Shown: positions 32,297 through 43,767, counted from the first letter of the stretch. The stretch is DNA of 64,000 bases from Cryptomeria japonica (GCF_030272615.1 NC_081407.1:262990574-263054573); one strand, 5' to 3'. Notes: a model not told the origin generated them from the letters alone. Translations and numbers: made by a program.

Positions 32297-32913
32297 TGTT
32301 GGCATATGCACACTCCAATGAGACATTGTATGTGATTGAAGGTTTTGTCATTGATGGAAACCTTGCAATCCTATGGCATTGGCAAGACATTATACCGACA
32401 AAGCATTACACCGGCAAGATAGTGCACCGACATCAGTAGATCACACTCTACACCGACATCGACACAAAAGAAAACAAGTATACCGACACAGAGGCTGACA
32501 TGATTTTTGTTATGTAATAATTTGTTTATTATTGTAAGCAGACTTGGAAAATTGTAAAATGACTCTTATATATAAAGGAGATCATTGTAGACATTTGTAG
32601 TGTGATGGAAAAAGCAAAAAGCAAAATATTAGGCAGACCTAATGTGCGAAATATAGGTCAAGGGTATATGTAAAGAACAGAGCAAGAACCGGTACTGAAT
32701 CTAGCATTGAAGATGCTATTGTAAAGCAGTACAAGTCATTGGATTAGTATAATCCTTATTGTAAGTCAATGTGACTTCCCATTGAGCAGTGAGCTCTAGG
32801 CAGTTGGCCTTCCTGCATGTGCAGGCCCCTATTGTAAGCAATATTCTCTTATTGGCCAGTGAGTGAATATTCACCCCCCCCCCCCCCTCTTAGTATCTAT
32901 GGGACCCCTAACA
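32297..32913 (+). repeat. 3' LTR of element C (internally deleted)
   Basis: TGTTGGCATATG...GACCCCTAACA, 617 bp. About 185 bp present in the 5' LTR are missing between GTGAGTGAATATT and CACCCCC. It has a run of 14 C. The TSD GGATA follows exactly. Confidence 0.93.
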
Positions 32914-32918
32914 GGATA

Positions 32919-34621
32919 TTCATTCATGTGAGTTTATTATGCATTTCCTTATTCTTAGTCTCTCCTTTGAAGATTGTGTAATTATTATCATTGTCCTTAC
33001 ACATGGGGGACGATGATTGATTTCTCCTCCTCTCTTTCTCCTCTCTTAGGATCTACATTTCCTTTGTGGAGTGGTGTTTGTTCATGTTTGGGTGTCATTT
33101 CTTGTGTGAATTTATTGTTTTCTCAAGGATTCTCTCTTATACAAGAGGTGTAAGTCCTTGGCTAAAACCTCTTCTTCACTTGGAAATGTATATCTATCAT
33201 AAACTTATCCCTCACAATGGGTCAAAAGTGTTTCATCCTTCACCAATAATCCCTTTCACCTAGCAATAGGAGGAAGGTATGCATTCTTATTTTCCTTCCT
33301 TTCTTTTGGTAGAAGATTTTATATTTGTTCAAGATATCTCCTCTTGGAGGTAGACGTCTTTTGAGAAAATTTATCTTCTCTTTCAAGGATCCCCTTTACA
33401 CTTGTTGCAAGATATCTCTTTTTCAACTATCTTATCCTTGCTTGAAGAGTATTCCCTTTCTAGCTTGGATTTATGACATTGTTGCCTGAAGGATATCTCC
33501 TTAGTGTTGAAGGTAAGGTATCCTTGTATCTATCTTCCTTAATACATCAACACAAAACTATGTTGACATCTTAAGGGGGGCGAAGGGCACCCACATCTCT
33601 CCCCTTGTACCATATTGTACTATAACTCTTGCATATCATTTTTGCATGTCTTAAACGAGGTGTTAATTCTTGGAACTAGAGTAAAAAATCTTAGAGTGAG
33701 ATACTTCACACTCAAAACCAAACGCAACATTTGATATATGTCCTAGATGGGGTTACACACCACCAAAAACAATAAAGTTTTAAACGAGATGACCTCAAAA
33801 CCAGGCATGTATCTTCACCACTTGGAATTTACACATTTGCACACACACAATCGCCCCTTGATATTTGCATTTACATTACATGTCTTAAACAGGTTGAAGC
33901 ATACTAAAAAATAGATCGCAGACTCTTACAGAGGGTTCTATACACTTGAAACTAGACATCACTTGAACACACGCACAAGGATGGGTGGAACTAGCTAAAA
34001 ATAGCTAGAATATTCTTACTCTCCTCCCCACATGGATCACCTAGATAAAAAAATCTAGGGGCAAGTAGTCCATGTCCTTTTCCCACCATGGACCATCTAG
34101 ACAAAAAACATCTTGAGACGAGTAGTCCATTCTCTCTCTTATCATTCTTCTCATGGATTACTTGGATAAATAACATCTAGTGTGTATTCATGCTCTCTCT
34201 TCTTCCTCTCATGAACTCAAAGTTTTTCTATTGATAGTTCATGGATGATGCTTTATTTTCTCTTTTATATGATCATTTGTGTTCATGAGATGGTATTTTC
34301 AAGAATGACATTAGTTGTTGAGACATTTTGATATCGAGGTCTCTTCGGCTAGTTGACTTGAGCTCTTGTTTTTGGTCTTTGGCTTTTGGGTTTTGTGTGC
34401 CTTTGTGTCTTTGTCTTTGTTTGTCTTTTTGTCTTGTTTTGTATGCCCTTGCATATGTTTGAGTGAGTTAAGATCCTAAGATTGGGGGCTTAGTTGCTCA
34501 AGATTAGGGATATCCTATGCTCCTTGTGATTTTTCTTCGCATCCCTCATCTTCTTCTCTCTTCTTCTACTTTACCATGAGTATTTGCATAAGCTCATATT
34601 CTCGCTAAAGTTGGGGCTAAA
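32919..34621 (+). other. Noncoding right interior of element F
   Basis: No protein recognised. 32919-33210 continues the repeat array seen left of element C. 33600-33960 has two diverged ~240-bp units beginning CATGTCTTAAACRRGKTG. 34020-34190 has three shorter units. The phrase GACATCTTAAGGGGGGCGAAGGGC (33571-33590 region) is G-rich. The stretch ends with the polypurine candidate before the 3' LTR. Confidence 0.6.
34020..34190 (+). repeat. Three diverged ~65-bp tandem units
   Basis: Each unit reads like 'ATGGATCACCTAGATAAA..ATCTAG...AGTAGTCCAT' followed by a CT-rich spacer. They start near 34031, 34088 and 34153. Confidence 0.65.
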
Positions 34622-35840
34622 TGTATCATCCTAAAATTGTACCCCTTTTAATTTTGACCTCATTTTGAGCCCTCACCTTACCGATCTCATCCCCATACTT
34701 GATCGGGACCTGTTTATGCCTCCCCTATGCAACCAAACCTCATATTTTTCATCTTGGACCTTGCATAGCTCTTGATCTTGGCCCAAATTAGGGTAGGACC
34801 AGGGTACCATCTTGGACCTTGCATATCTCTTGATCCTAGCCCGGATTAGGGTAAGACCAAGGCGCCATGCCCTGGTCCTCCATAATGAGGACCCATTTTG
34901 GCCGCTAGGCCCTATCTCAAAGGTGAGTGGGAAATAAATCCCCCATGTCAGCCTATCTCAAAAAATTAAACAATTTCCAATAGGAAACTATATAAGGAGA
35001 TTTTCCCATCTCATTTGCCATCCATCAATCATAAGGTGAGAGCATGACAAGGTGGAGAAGGCAAAGAAACAACATTCAAGCATTCATCATCTAGCATTCC
35101 TCAAGGTTTCATATTCTTCATCTATCCATTGCAGCAACATTACATCATTCATTTGCAAGCATGTGTGTGTGTGTTATGATTTTTCCATGTTCATGCCATT
35201 TCATACAACATATGTGATTACATCCAAGAACCAAAGCACCATCATAATCTATTGTAAATCTAAACGTATACCTTTCCATCATTTAATTCAAGCAATTGCA
35301 GTATTTCTTTCACTGTTGATTCCAAACCGGGGTTCAACTTAGGAAAACCCCTATTTCCAAACCCTTTCTTCTTCTTTCTATGTGCAAGAAGTAGTTGCAC
35401 AACTGTACTTCTGGAATTAAACTTCATTTCTAAAGACGAAAAAACCCTTTTCGACGTGTGGAAAGTTCATAGGACCGATAGGAGGGTGACCTGGTCTGAA
35501 CACACGATCCCTACAACTTTTGGTAGATTTTGTAAAGAAGCTTTGAATCATCTCAAAATTCTCAAATCCAGGTGCACGACTGAATCCCAAATCTGTAGCT
35601 CACTATTTTCACCTATTTTGTCTACAATTCGAACATTTTACTTATTCAACTTACAAAAGAGGGTCAAACACATTGAAAACACAATCAATCTACTTAGTAT
35701 TTAGTCCTTGTATCATTTAGGATTGGATCTAGTGGATTTATCCTCTCTTTTGAATGTAAAGTCCTCCAAATGAAAATCGTCTTAGGGATTTCCTCCTTCC
35801 AAGTGGTCAATTTACAAAGCCTCCAATTTTTTACTTTACA
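34622..35840 (+). repeat. 3' LTR of element F
   Basis: TGTATCATCCTAAAATTG...TTACTTTACA, partner of 22136-23342. A small internal duplication of 'CATCTTGGACCTTGCATA.CTCTTGATC' is present near 34755-34835. Confidence 0.9.
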
Positions 35841-35845
35841 ATAAT

Positions 35846-38800
35846 GGGTGCATGTTTTCTAAAAAATGGGTCCTTGTTTCTGGCAGCTTTTTTCCTCATG
35901 AGAACACTTCCCCCAATTTGGTACTCATCTTCTTGCATTTATCCATATTTATCCTCCTATGCCAAAGCAACATACCAATTCACAAATGACCATAGACAAG
36001 GCCAACTTAAAAAGTCTACATCACGATTGAATCAATCTCATGGATATATATAGTCCACATTAGATTCATCCCACTATAATGAATAGGTTGTACGCACCTA
36101 CAAACTGTATAACTTGTAGATCTAAATCCAATGAATCATGCAAACTCATTTTCACATCAGTAATCAACAGACCAAGACATCAAAGAGGATATACAAACAT
36201 ATATCTAGAAACTCCCACCACACAACCAATGTCGTATCTGAAAAAGATCAAAGCATACAAAGTCCATCTATACTTCACATAGAAGATGTGCCTAACTCCT
36301 CTATCATATAATGTCAAGGAAACATACACAATCTACAAAGAAACCAAAAAAGGTGCAATACTTCTCTCACCATCAGTCTCCATAGCTCTCCCAATTTATT
36401 CATACTTAACCATGTGTATACAAACATCTAGGAAGAAAAACAAGGCCAAAGTGTGAACTTTCAAATCAAACCATATCATTATCCCACACTAACATGTACC
36501 AAGATTTGTGATGTAAGATGTCTTTCACCATTCTCATACTGAAAGTATATAACCATCTAAAATTCAATTAAATGGCAACAATAGATGTAAACCTACCATA
36601 TCAAAGGTAGATCAAACATAATCATCCATTCCCACAACAAAGGGAATTATGCCCAAAGCCACAACCCATTTCTCATAGCTCTGAAAATAAGTCCTTAAAA
36701 CTATATCCATAACTTAAGACCAACAATAAGGAGAACAATGAAAATTAATAAAACCATGAATCTTCCTCTCAACAAGTCCTCAAAATTTCTATATTCAAGA
36801 CTTATTTACATGAGAAAACAAGATACAAAATAAAGAATGCATTTGATAACTAGGTCTAGGAAATACCTCTCATATCATTAACCCACCTAGTAGACCAAGA
36901 GTGGGAGACAAGATTGTCATGTGCTCACAACAACAAGCAATAAAGTTGATAATAAATAACAATATTCTCTTCAGGTCTATAATGGATTCACATCCATAAC
37001 CACGTTTAGGCTCCTCGATCTTTCTTCTGAAATCCTCATTAATGGGTCATCATTTCAACACATGATCTAAAAAACATGAGATCTTGTAGCCTCGCCCAAG
37101 TCTCTCTAGTCCACATGAGCATAAACCAATCAATTCATGCTAACTTCAAATACAATCCTACAAAATAATGAAGCTCCAAGCAAATGATAAATACTCAAAA
37201 ACAAAGAAAGAAAACAACACCTCACCAAAGAATCAAGAGTCCTCCATGGCACCAAGATTTCATCATAACCATCCATCATCAAATGATGAATCCATGTCAT
37301 TACCAAAGATCTCACTAAACCATGAAACCAATCTATTTAGGCATCATGAAAATTATCTCCTAACTAAAGATCCTCCATGGCCCCAACATGATCAAAGAAC
37401 TCAACCAAGAGCTCCCAAATGGACTTGAGCCAAACCACAATATCCAAACCAAGAATATACAAATGCACATCCTTTTTCAATAGAAACAAAGATATGAAAC
37501 TCTCATTGCAATTTGAAGGTAGAATCCAAGAGCTCTACATGACACTCAATATTCATTACAAAAGATCTTCCATCTTCTAACCAAAGATTGTCCATGGCTC
37601 ACAATACACTGCAACCACAACAACTTAGAGACAAAATATTGGAACAAAGAAGATAGAACACATTATGTGACTGCATAAAGCTCCCACTGAAAGTGATATA
37701 GAGTAATACATTGCATCATGAACAACATCATTACTAAAACTCCACTGAAAGTGAACAAAGCTTCTCATGCACCATAATCTATTGCTAAGATTCAAATGAT
37801 CAACTATACTAGGTACTCTAAATAATCTTTTTCTCATTACAATTAAAATACCAATATAATAATGGCGACCAACAATAAGGGCATACCAAACCAAATCATT
37901 ATCAAACAATATATTAGACCAACACATATGCAACATCTCAAAGAAGAAATACATAATTAGTGCTCCAATCTCAAATAAATGAAAGATTCAACCTCACATG
38001 AGTATCATGCATAACATAAATAAGTAGGCATAAAATATGGATTTCCAAGTCTCAAACACCAAAATCAACTCTAAACCTAATTTTCCAAACAAACCTACAT
38101 AGGAGTAACAATAGATCAATACGAATCTTTCACACAATCATGAAAACCTATAACTATCTCCATTGAAAATACCTCGAATCTATTCATACCATAGATCTAC
38201 ATACCACATATTTTAGTTAACATGTAAAGCTTGTAAAACTATCTTTATATGTTTGAAATCCATTTAAAAATCCAAACATTCATATTATACATGTCATCCA
38301 AACAATAGAAATACCACAAATATATAAAAACCAACATTTGAAAAGAAGAGATCACTGCAACCCAAGAAAGGAAAGGAAAGTTGCCTAGGAGCTTAAAATA
38401 TATAAAATATATCAACTCTACAACTCTTAAAGAGGTCAATGGTTTATCTTATAGTGCTTTCATGTAACCATGGGCTAAAAACATGAACCCAACATAAGCA
38501 CTCCATTTTGTAGTCTATGCAGTCGATGTAACTCCATGTGACTAGGATGTCGAAACCCATCCAACATGAACACCTTCTCACTACACATGACCACTAGGTA
38601 AAGGAATAGAACCACCAAACAAGAGGATACACACATATTATCAAATAAGAGCTCCAGGTTGCCAATTCATAACCATCTCCGTGAAGATCCATAAACATGA
38701 GATTCAAATGCCCAACATAGATCACATTGATAATATCCATGGGTTCCAATCTCATGAATATGCAAAACAAAGCTAACTCAGTAAATTCATTACACTCCCA

Positions 38801-38891
38801 ACAAACTTCCAACAACCTTTGATTTCTTCTAAATAATTTTTACAATCTTTTCATGCTAAGAAACCAAAAATAGAGGAATACCCAAACCCGT
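35846..38891 (-). other. Noncoding stretch, probable interior of a decayed element G
   Basis: About 3 kb with no recognisable protein on either strand. Short phrases recur: 'CTCCATGGCNCCAA' / 'GTCCATGGCTCA' (near 37240, 37373, 37587) and 'CTCCACTGAAAGTGAA' (near 37681, 37740). It lies on the interior side of the primer-site-like sequence at 38892-38911, so it may be the interior of a minus-strand LTR element. Its left boundary and left LTR were not found. Confidence 0.4.
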
Positions 38892-38911
38892 AACCTTCAA
38901 CTCTGATACCA
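38892..38911 (-). promoter_or_regulatory. Primer-site-like sequence of putative element G
   Basis: The minus strand reads TTGGTATCAGAGTTGAAGG, the tRNA-iMet type. Next to it the plus strand begins TGTTGAGAAATAAACAGG (38914), a candidate LTR edge. Confidence 0.55.
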
Positions 38912-38913
38912 AA

Positions 38914-39318
38914 TGTTGAGAAATAAACAGGTTCAATACCAAATATTGTAAAAATAAATCTCTATCCAATAAAATAATCGAAGGATGAGATTAAAGGCTT
39001 GGATATGAGAAACATGAAATCTGAAACTCATATGCAAATCTAAAAATTAAGTTTCCATAATTGTGGAAAACCCATGATTAGATGCTTCTTTATGATGCCA
39101 AAAATTGGCCTGTTAACCATGCTTAATAAACCTATCTTATGCAAAATTATAACAACAATAAATAATGTTTAAAATTGGCATAAGATAACAATAATAAGGC
39201 ATAAATCAGCAAAATAACCTCCACACATAACACAATATTTACATGGATAAACCCTAGCAAGAAAATCTCCACCAAGAAGAGAGGACAAGCTTGTATTTAT
39301 GACAATACAAGTGCTTAC
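38914..39318 (-). repeat. Candidate LTR of element G, left part (split by element D)
   Basis: Starts with TG two bases after the primer-site-like sequence. It contains ATGGATAAACCCTAGC, a weak version of the GGTTT/TTCC block on the minus strand. Sequence resumes at 47248 after element D. The right end could not be fixed, and no partner LTR was found. Confidence 0.35.
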
Positions 39319-41376
39319 TATTGGCAAATTGGAGGAAATGATTATGTGTTGCATTGATGTCTTTTCATTGATGGCAACACTGATTGTTTTGGTTGTTTAT
39401 CGGTTTCCGGTAGGTTCCAGTAGAGTGGTTGGATTATGATATTAATTTGGTATGCTCTGGTATGCTTTGGTTTGTGGAATTGGTTTGGATCTGTCATTCA
39501 TGCTATTCAAATGCATATCACAATCAGTTGGTTCGGGATTTGCTGACTCACGAGCTATCATTTGTTCTAGTAAGCCTTTTGGTCACCAGTAAGGGTTTTA
39601 CCTACATAGCTTTGTTGAAGATCTTTTGATGCACTTGATAAGTGGTGTTGGTGTGGCTTCTAGATGGCTTTTGGGATGTTGTTGGTTATCTTGTTCATGT
39701 TCTTGTTGATCGGCGGTGTTGCATTTAGGACTAGACCTAATGCTATCTTTTTCTACTAGGTTATGGACCGCTTTATGTAACATGTTGGTAGATGATCCTG
39801 ATGCGTTACCGGTTGGATCTATTGATTGGATTATGTTGTTTCGGTCTTAGGCCGATTTGGTTGATCATTGGATTTTTGGTTTATATTATTAATTTATTGT
39901 ATTATCTTTTAGGTGGTTGTGTTAGGAATCCCATAGATACTGAGAGGGGGGGTGAATTAGTATCTAACCGGTAATTAGTATTTCTTATCTTAAAACATGC
40001 ACAACATATTATAACAGTGTACCGGTATGCAATAAATAATGTAATAAATAGAATTAAGAACATCCACATGAAAAGCACACCATAACACAAGGATTTAATG
40101 AGGAAACCCGGTGTGGGAAAAACCTCGGTGGGATTTGTGACCCACAATATTCACTCACTGGCCGATAAGAGAATATTACTTACAATAGGGGCTTGCACAT
40201 GCAGGAAGGCCAATTGCCTAGAGCTCACTGCTCAATGGAAAGTCTCACTGACTTACAATGTGGATTATACATATCCAATATCTTGTACTACTTTACAATA
40301 GCATCTATAATGCCTAATCCAGTATTGATTGTTGCTCTGCTTCTTACATAAACCCTTCAACCTATATTTTGCATACATCACTTTGTTCACTTCCTTACTT
40401 TCATACTTACTTTTAAAATGTCTGCAATGATCTCTTTTATATATAAGAGTCATTTTACAACATGCCAAGTCGGCTTACAAATTTTTTCAATAATAAACAA
40501 AATATAATATAACAAAATCCTGTTGGCCTCTATGTCGGTATACTTCCTTTCTTTGTGCCAGTGTCGGTGTCCTGAGTGCCAGTGTAGAGTGTGATCTGCT
40601 GATGCCGGTGCACTAACTTGTCGATGTAATGATTTGCCGGTATAATGCCTTGCCAGTGCCATAGGATTGAAAGGTTGCCATCAATGACAAAACCTTCAAT
40701 CACCTACAATGTCTCATTGGAGTGTGCATATGCCAATAGGATGACCTAATTGTTTAGGTCCTGGGTTGGTATAAATATGATGTAAGATCTCTTTGTAGAT
40801 CATGTTATGGTTATGGGTTTATGACCATTTTATGGGTTATGCAATTATCTATGTGCGAATAAGGTTTTAATCATATGTAGAGGTTTTGGTCGATCATAGG
40901 TGATCTAATTGGGTTGGTGAAGGAGGTTTAAGACCTCTGGTACTGAGCTTAACTGGAACTGTACTTAGGCATAGGAGATGCTATTCTTGTAGTTCACTCT
41001 TATTTCTAGATTGTAGTCTAGATTTATTTTGTAGTTAGTGAGGCTCCTTTTGTGATGAGCAGTGCACTCTAAGTTGTTGGCCTTCCTACATGTGTAGGCC
41101 CCTCTTTTTGTAATCACATGCTTACTGCAGAAATATTATCTGACTGTGGGTAGGCTTCCCACCGTGGTTTTCCATGTACAAATCTTGGTGTTATCTTTTG
41201 TGGATGGTTGGTAAATGTTTTGTGGCTTATATTTGTGCTTAACTATTGTATCTTATATTCCTGTATTTGGTTTATGTAGTCTGGTAATAAGGTTTTAATG
41301 CTTAAAGTTCTATAATCTGTTGACAACTGATTCACCCCCCTTTCAGTTGTCCACCAATTATTTGAGTTGTCTAACA
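39319..41376 (+). repeat. 5' LTR of element D, containing a solo LTR
   Basis: Without the inserted 819 bp and its duplicated site it matches the 1,237-bp partner 46006-47242. It ends CAACTGATTCACCCCCC...GTCTAACA. It shares CTTCCTACATGTGTAGGCCCC (41083-41103) with the C-family LTR. Confidence 0.92.
39920..40738 (-). mobile_element. Solo LTR of the C family, inside LTR of element D
   Basis: Reverse complement of the C-type LTR: it begins TGTTAGGAATCCCATAG and ends GAGTGTGCATATGCCAATA (final CA changed to TA). Flanks are GGTTG (39915-39919) and GGATG (40739-40743). The uninterrupted partner LTR reads GGCCG at this point, so these are decayed copies of one TSD. It arose by LTR-LTR recombination that removed the interior. 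Confidence 0.9.
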
Positions 41377-41377
41377 A

Positions 41378-41394
41378 TTGATATCAAAGCTTGG
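41378..41394 (+). promoter_or_regulatory. Primer binding site of element D
   Basis: TTGATATCAAAGCTTGG after the LTR end; the tRNA-iMet type with two G-to-A changes. Confidence 0.8.
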
Positions 41395-41432
41395 TCCTCT
41401 CTACAAAATATTAATCGCTTGAGGAAGATCCT

Positions 41433-42578
41433 ATGGAATCTAATAGTTCAAGTTCATCAAGTTCATCTGCAGCTATTGTCCAGAAAGAAATTCCTAGGCT
41501 TGATGGAACAAATTATAGAGTATGGAAGATTTAGATGGAGACTCATCTGAGATGTCTTGGTAAGGAGATTTGGGAGATCACTGAGAAAGGATATACACCT
41601 TATAATCCAACATCTGGTAATCCTCCTTCGACAGGCCTGGATAAGGACATTGAAAATGATTATAGAGCTAGAGAAGCCCTTTTGTGTGCACTTTCTGATC
41701 AACAGGTTATGGGACTAACTGACAAATCAACTACAAAGGCTATATGGGATAAATTGGAGACTCTGAATGAAGGTGAACCTACTATTAAAATTGCTAAACT
41801 TGATGGTTAACGGGTGAGATATGAGAACCTAAAAATGGAAGAAGATGAAAGGATTGCTGCTTTTATGGAGAGAGTTAATGAAATTGTTCTGAGAATTCAG
41901 TGTTGCGGTTGATCTTGGAGCAAAGATGAAATAGTTTTTAAAGTATTGAGAGATTTTCCACCAACTTACAAGATTAAGGCTACATCAATTAATGAGTTGA
42001 GAACAATGGAAAACACATCTATTAATAGGGATACCTTGGTTGGGAAGTTATCTATTTTTGAGCTTGAGGAATTTGGTCCTTCTGGAGTTGCAAAGTTTGA
42101 ACCTTCTTTTTATGCATCTACATCATCTACCGACAAGAGTGATTGGAAGGCCTTATATGCTTAGGAACTAGAGGAAATGAAGAAAGAAGATGAAGAGTTT
42201 GAGGAAATTGAAGCCCTATTTTCTAGGGTCCGACAGGAAGTAAGTATGAAGGAAAATCACCTTTTAAATGTTTCACATGTAATAAGATAGGTCATTTTTC
42301 ATCTAGATGTCCTGAAAAGAATTCAAGATTTGGGGAAAGAGATAGAAGATATTTTAGGCCTAACCATGATTATTAGAACAAGCATAAGTATAGAAGGAAC
42401 AAAGATATGCTACTATGTGGATGAGGAAGGTGTGACTGATTCTAATGATGAACTGGCACAAGATTCAGCTAGTGGATCTGGCAATGGAAAGGAATGGGCA
42501 TTCTTGGCTATCAAGGAAGATGATCCGTTTCTTGAAGAAAAGGCCCTTGCTGCTAAAGTTGAAGACAAGGATGAATGA
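41433..42578 (+). pseudogene. Copia gag (element D), broken
   Basis: Starts at the ATG at 41433 with a Ser run, then 'IPRLDGTNYRVWKI', a stop, and 'METHLRCLGKEIWEITEKGY'. The UBN2-type block is 'DYRAREALLCALSDQQVMGL' with 'KAIWDKLETLNEG'. Stops lie near 41529, 41807, 41910 and 42162. An intact CCHC knuckle CFTCNKIGHFSSRC is at 42269-42310, in a shifted frame relative to both sides (frame changes near 42230 and 42415). The C-terminal acidic part 'DEEGVTDSNDELAQD' is typical before the protease. Confidence 0.9.
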
Positions 42579-42790
42579 GTGATAGACAGTGGATGTTCAC
42601 ATCATATGACTAGAGATAAAAGGAAGTTTCTATCTTTGGAAAGATTTTATGGCAGTCTAGTTAGATTTGGAGATGACAAAGCATGCATGATCAAGGGAAG
42701 AGGAACTATATTATTTGGATGGTAAGCATGATAATGATAAGGTTTATTATGTTGAAGGTTTAAGGCATTATATTTTGAGTGTAGGATAGT
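42579..42790 (+). pseudogene. Copia aspartic protease (element D)
   Basis: VIDSGCSHHMTRD keeps the catalytic Asp; the preceding Trp-type codon is now TGA (42576-42578). 'KFLSLERFYGSLVRFGDD' and 'MIKGRGTI' follow. A frame change near 42715 precedes 'VYYVEGLRHYILSV', after which a TAG (42787-42789) ends the domain. Confidence 0.87.
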
Positions 42791-43767
42791 TGGTGGATAA
42801 GGGATTTCAGTTATAGTTCAAGGATGCAAAATGCAAGATTATCAACAAATCTGGATTGGAGATTGCAACCGGTACTTAGACTAAAGGTAACTTCTTTCAT
42901 TTGAACTCCAGTGAGAAGACATGTTTGATTGCACAAATTTATGAGAGTTGGCTATGGCATAAGAGGCTGTGTAATGTGAATTTTGATTGCATTGTAAAGA
43001 TCAGTTCTACTAAGGCAGTTAGAGATATACCTAAGATTGTGAAGCCCTATAATTCGATATGTAAGGAATGTCAAATGGGAAAGCAAGTCAAAACTTATTT
43101 TAAGAGTATACAAGACAAATATAATGATGTTCTTGATCTTATTCATACTGATTTGTGTGGTCCTACTAGAATCAAACATTTTTAGGGTGATAGATATTTT
43201 ATGCTAATCATTGATGACTATTCTAGAATGATGTGGGTTACTTTTATAAGCGAGAAATATGAAGCATTTGAAAAGTTTAAGATCTTTAAAGCTAAATTTG
43301 AGACAGAGATATGATTACAAATTAAATGCTTAAGGTCTGATCAAGGTGGAGAATTCACATCTGGTGAATCTAATAGTTATTGTGAAAAGAATGGGATAAG
43401 GAGACAGTTATTTGCACCTCAGTAGAATGGAGTTGTAGAAAGGAAGAACATAACTATCTTGGATGCGGCTAGAACTATGACGATGGAAGATAATCTACCT
43501 CATATCTACTAGAGAGAAGTTGTGAGCATGGTGGTATACACATTCAATAGAGTTCATATCAAAGGAGACACCGGTAAGACACCTTATGAGTTATGGTTTG
43601 GTCATACACCTACAGTTAAGTATTTGAGAATCTTTGGTAGTAAATGCCATATCAAAAGAGATGATTCCATTGGAAAGTTTGATCCTAGATGTGATGAAGG
43701 GATATTTATTGATTATTCTAATGAAAGCAAAGCATATAGATGTTATAATAAAAGATTGTAGAGAATT
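42791..43767 (+). pseudogene. Copia pre-integrase and integrase (element D)
   Basis: 'SWLWHKRLCNVNFDCI' and 'CKECQMGK' form the zinc-binding head. The core follows with 'LDLIHTDLCGPTRI', 'IDDYSRMMWVTF' and 'RSDQGGEFTSGES', then 'NGVVERKN', so the D-D-E triad is present. Then 'TPYELWFGHTPTVKYLRIFGSKCHIKR' and 'CDEGIFIDYSN'. In-frame stops near 43183, 43313, 43423, 43510 and 43759 break it; most are TAG or TGA where a Gln, Trp or Arg codon is expected. Confidence 0.92.

Larger units (their letters stand above)
26472..32913 (+). mobile_element. Non-autonomous two-ORF LTR element C (complete ends)
   Basis: LTRs 26472-27273 and 32297-32913 are flanked by the exact TSD GGATA (26467-26471, 32914-32918). 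The interior has a perfect tRNA-iMet-type primer site, ORF1 (27345-28358), ORF2 (28803-31921) and a polypurine tract. There is no protease, integrase, RT or RNase H. ORF1 is intact; ORF2 has one frameshift and a few stops, so it is among the best preserved coding regions in the window. The architecture is shared with B1, and as far as visible with B2, at lower nucleotide similarity. A solo LTR of this family sits at 39920-40738. Confidence 0.93.
22136..35840 (+). mobile_element. LARD-like non-autonomous LTR element F (interrupted by element C)
   Basis: Two ~1.2-kb direct repeats (22136-23342, 34622-35840) have TG...CA ends and near-identical flanks ATAAC / ATAAT (22131-22135, 35841-35845), a TSD with one change. 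Without element C the interior is about 4.8 kb. It holds a decayed gag-like region (24259-25708) and long noncoding repeat arrays but no pol. Large LTRs plus a mostly noncoding interior fit the LARD class. The TGG after the 5' LTR (23346-23361) starts a primer-site candidate that I cannot assign to a tRNA. GTTGGGGCTAAA before 34622 is a polypurine candidate. Confidence 0.82.

Noticed and set aside
33571-33595. G-rich phrase as a G-quadruplex or polypurine tract
   Set aside because: It is a single G6 run without four G-tracts, and no LTR edge follows it.
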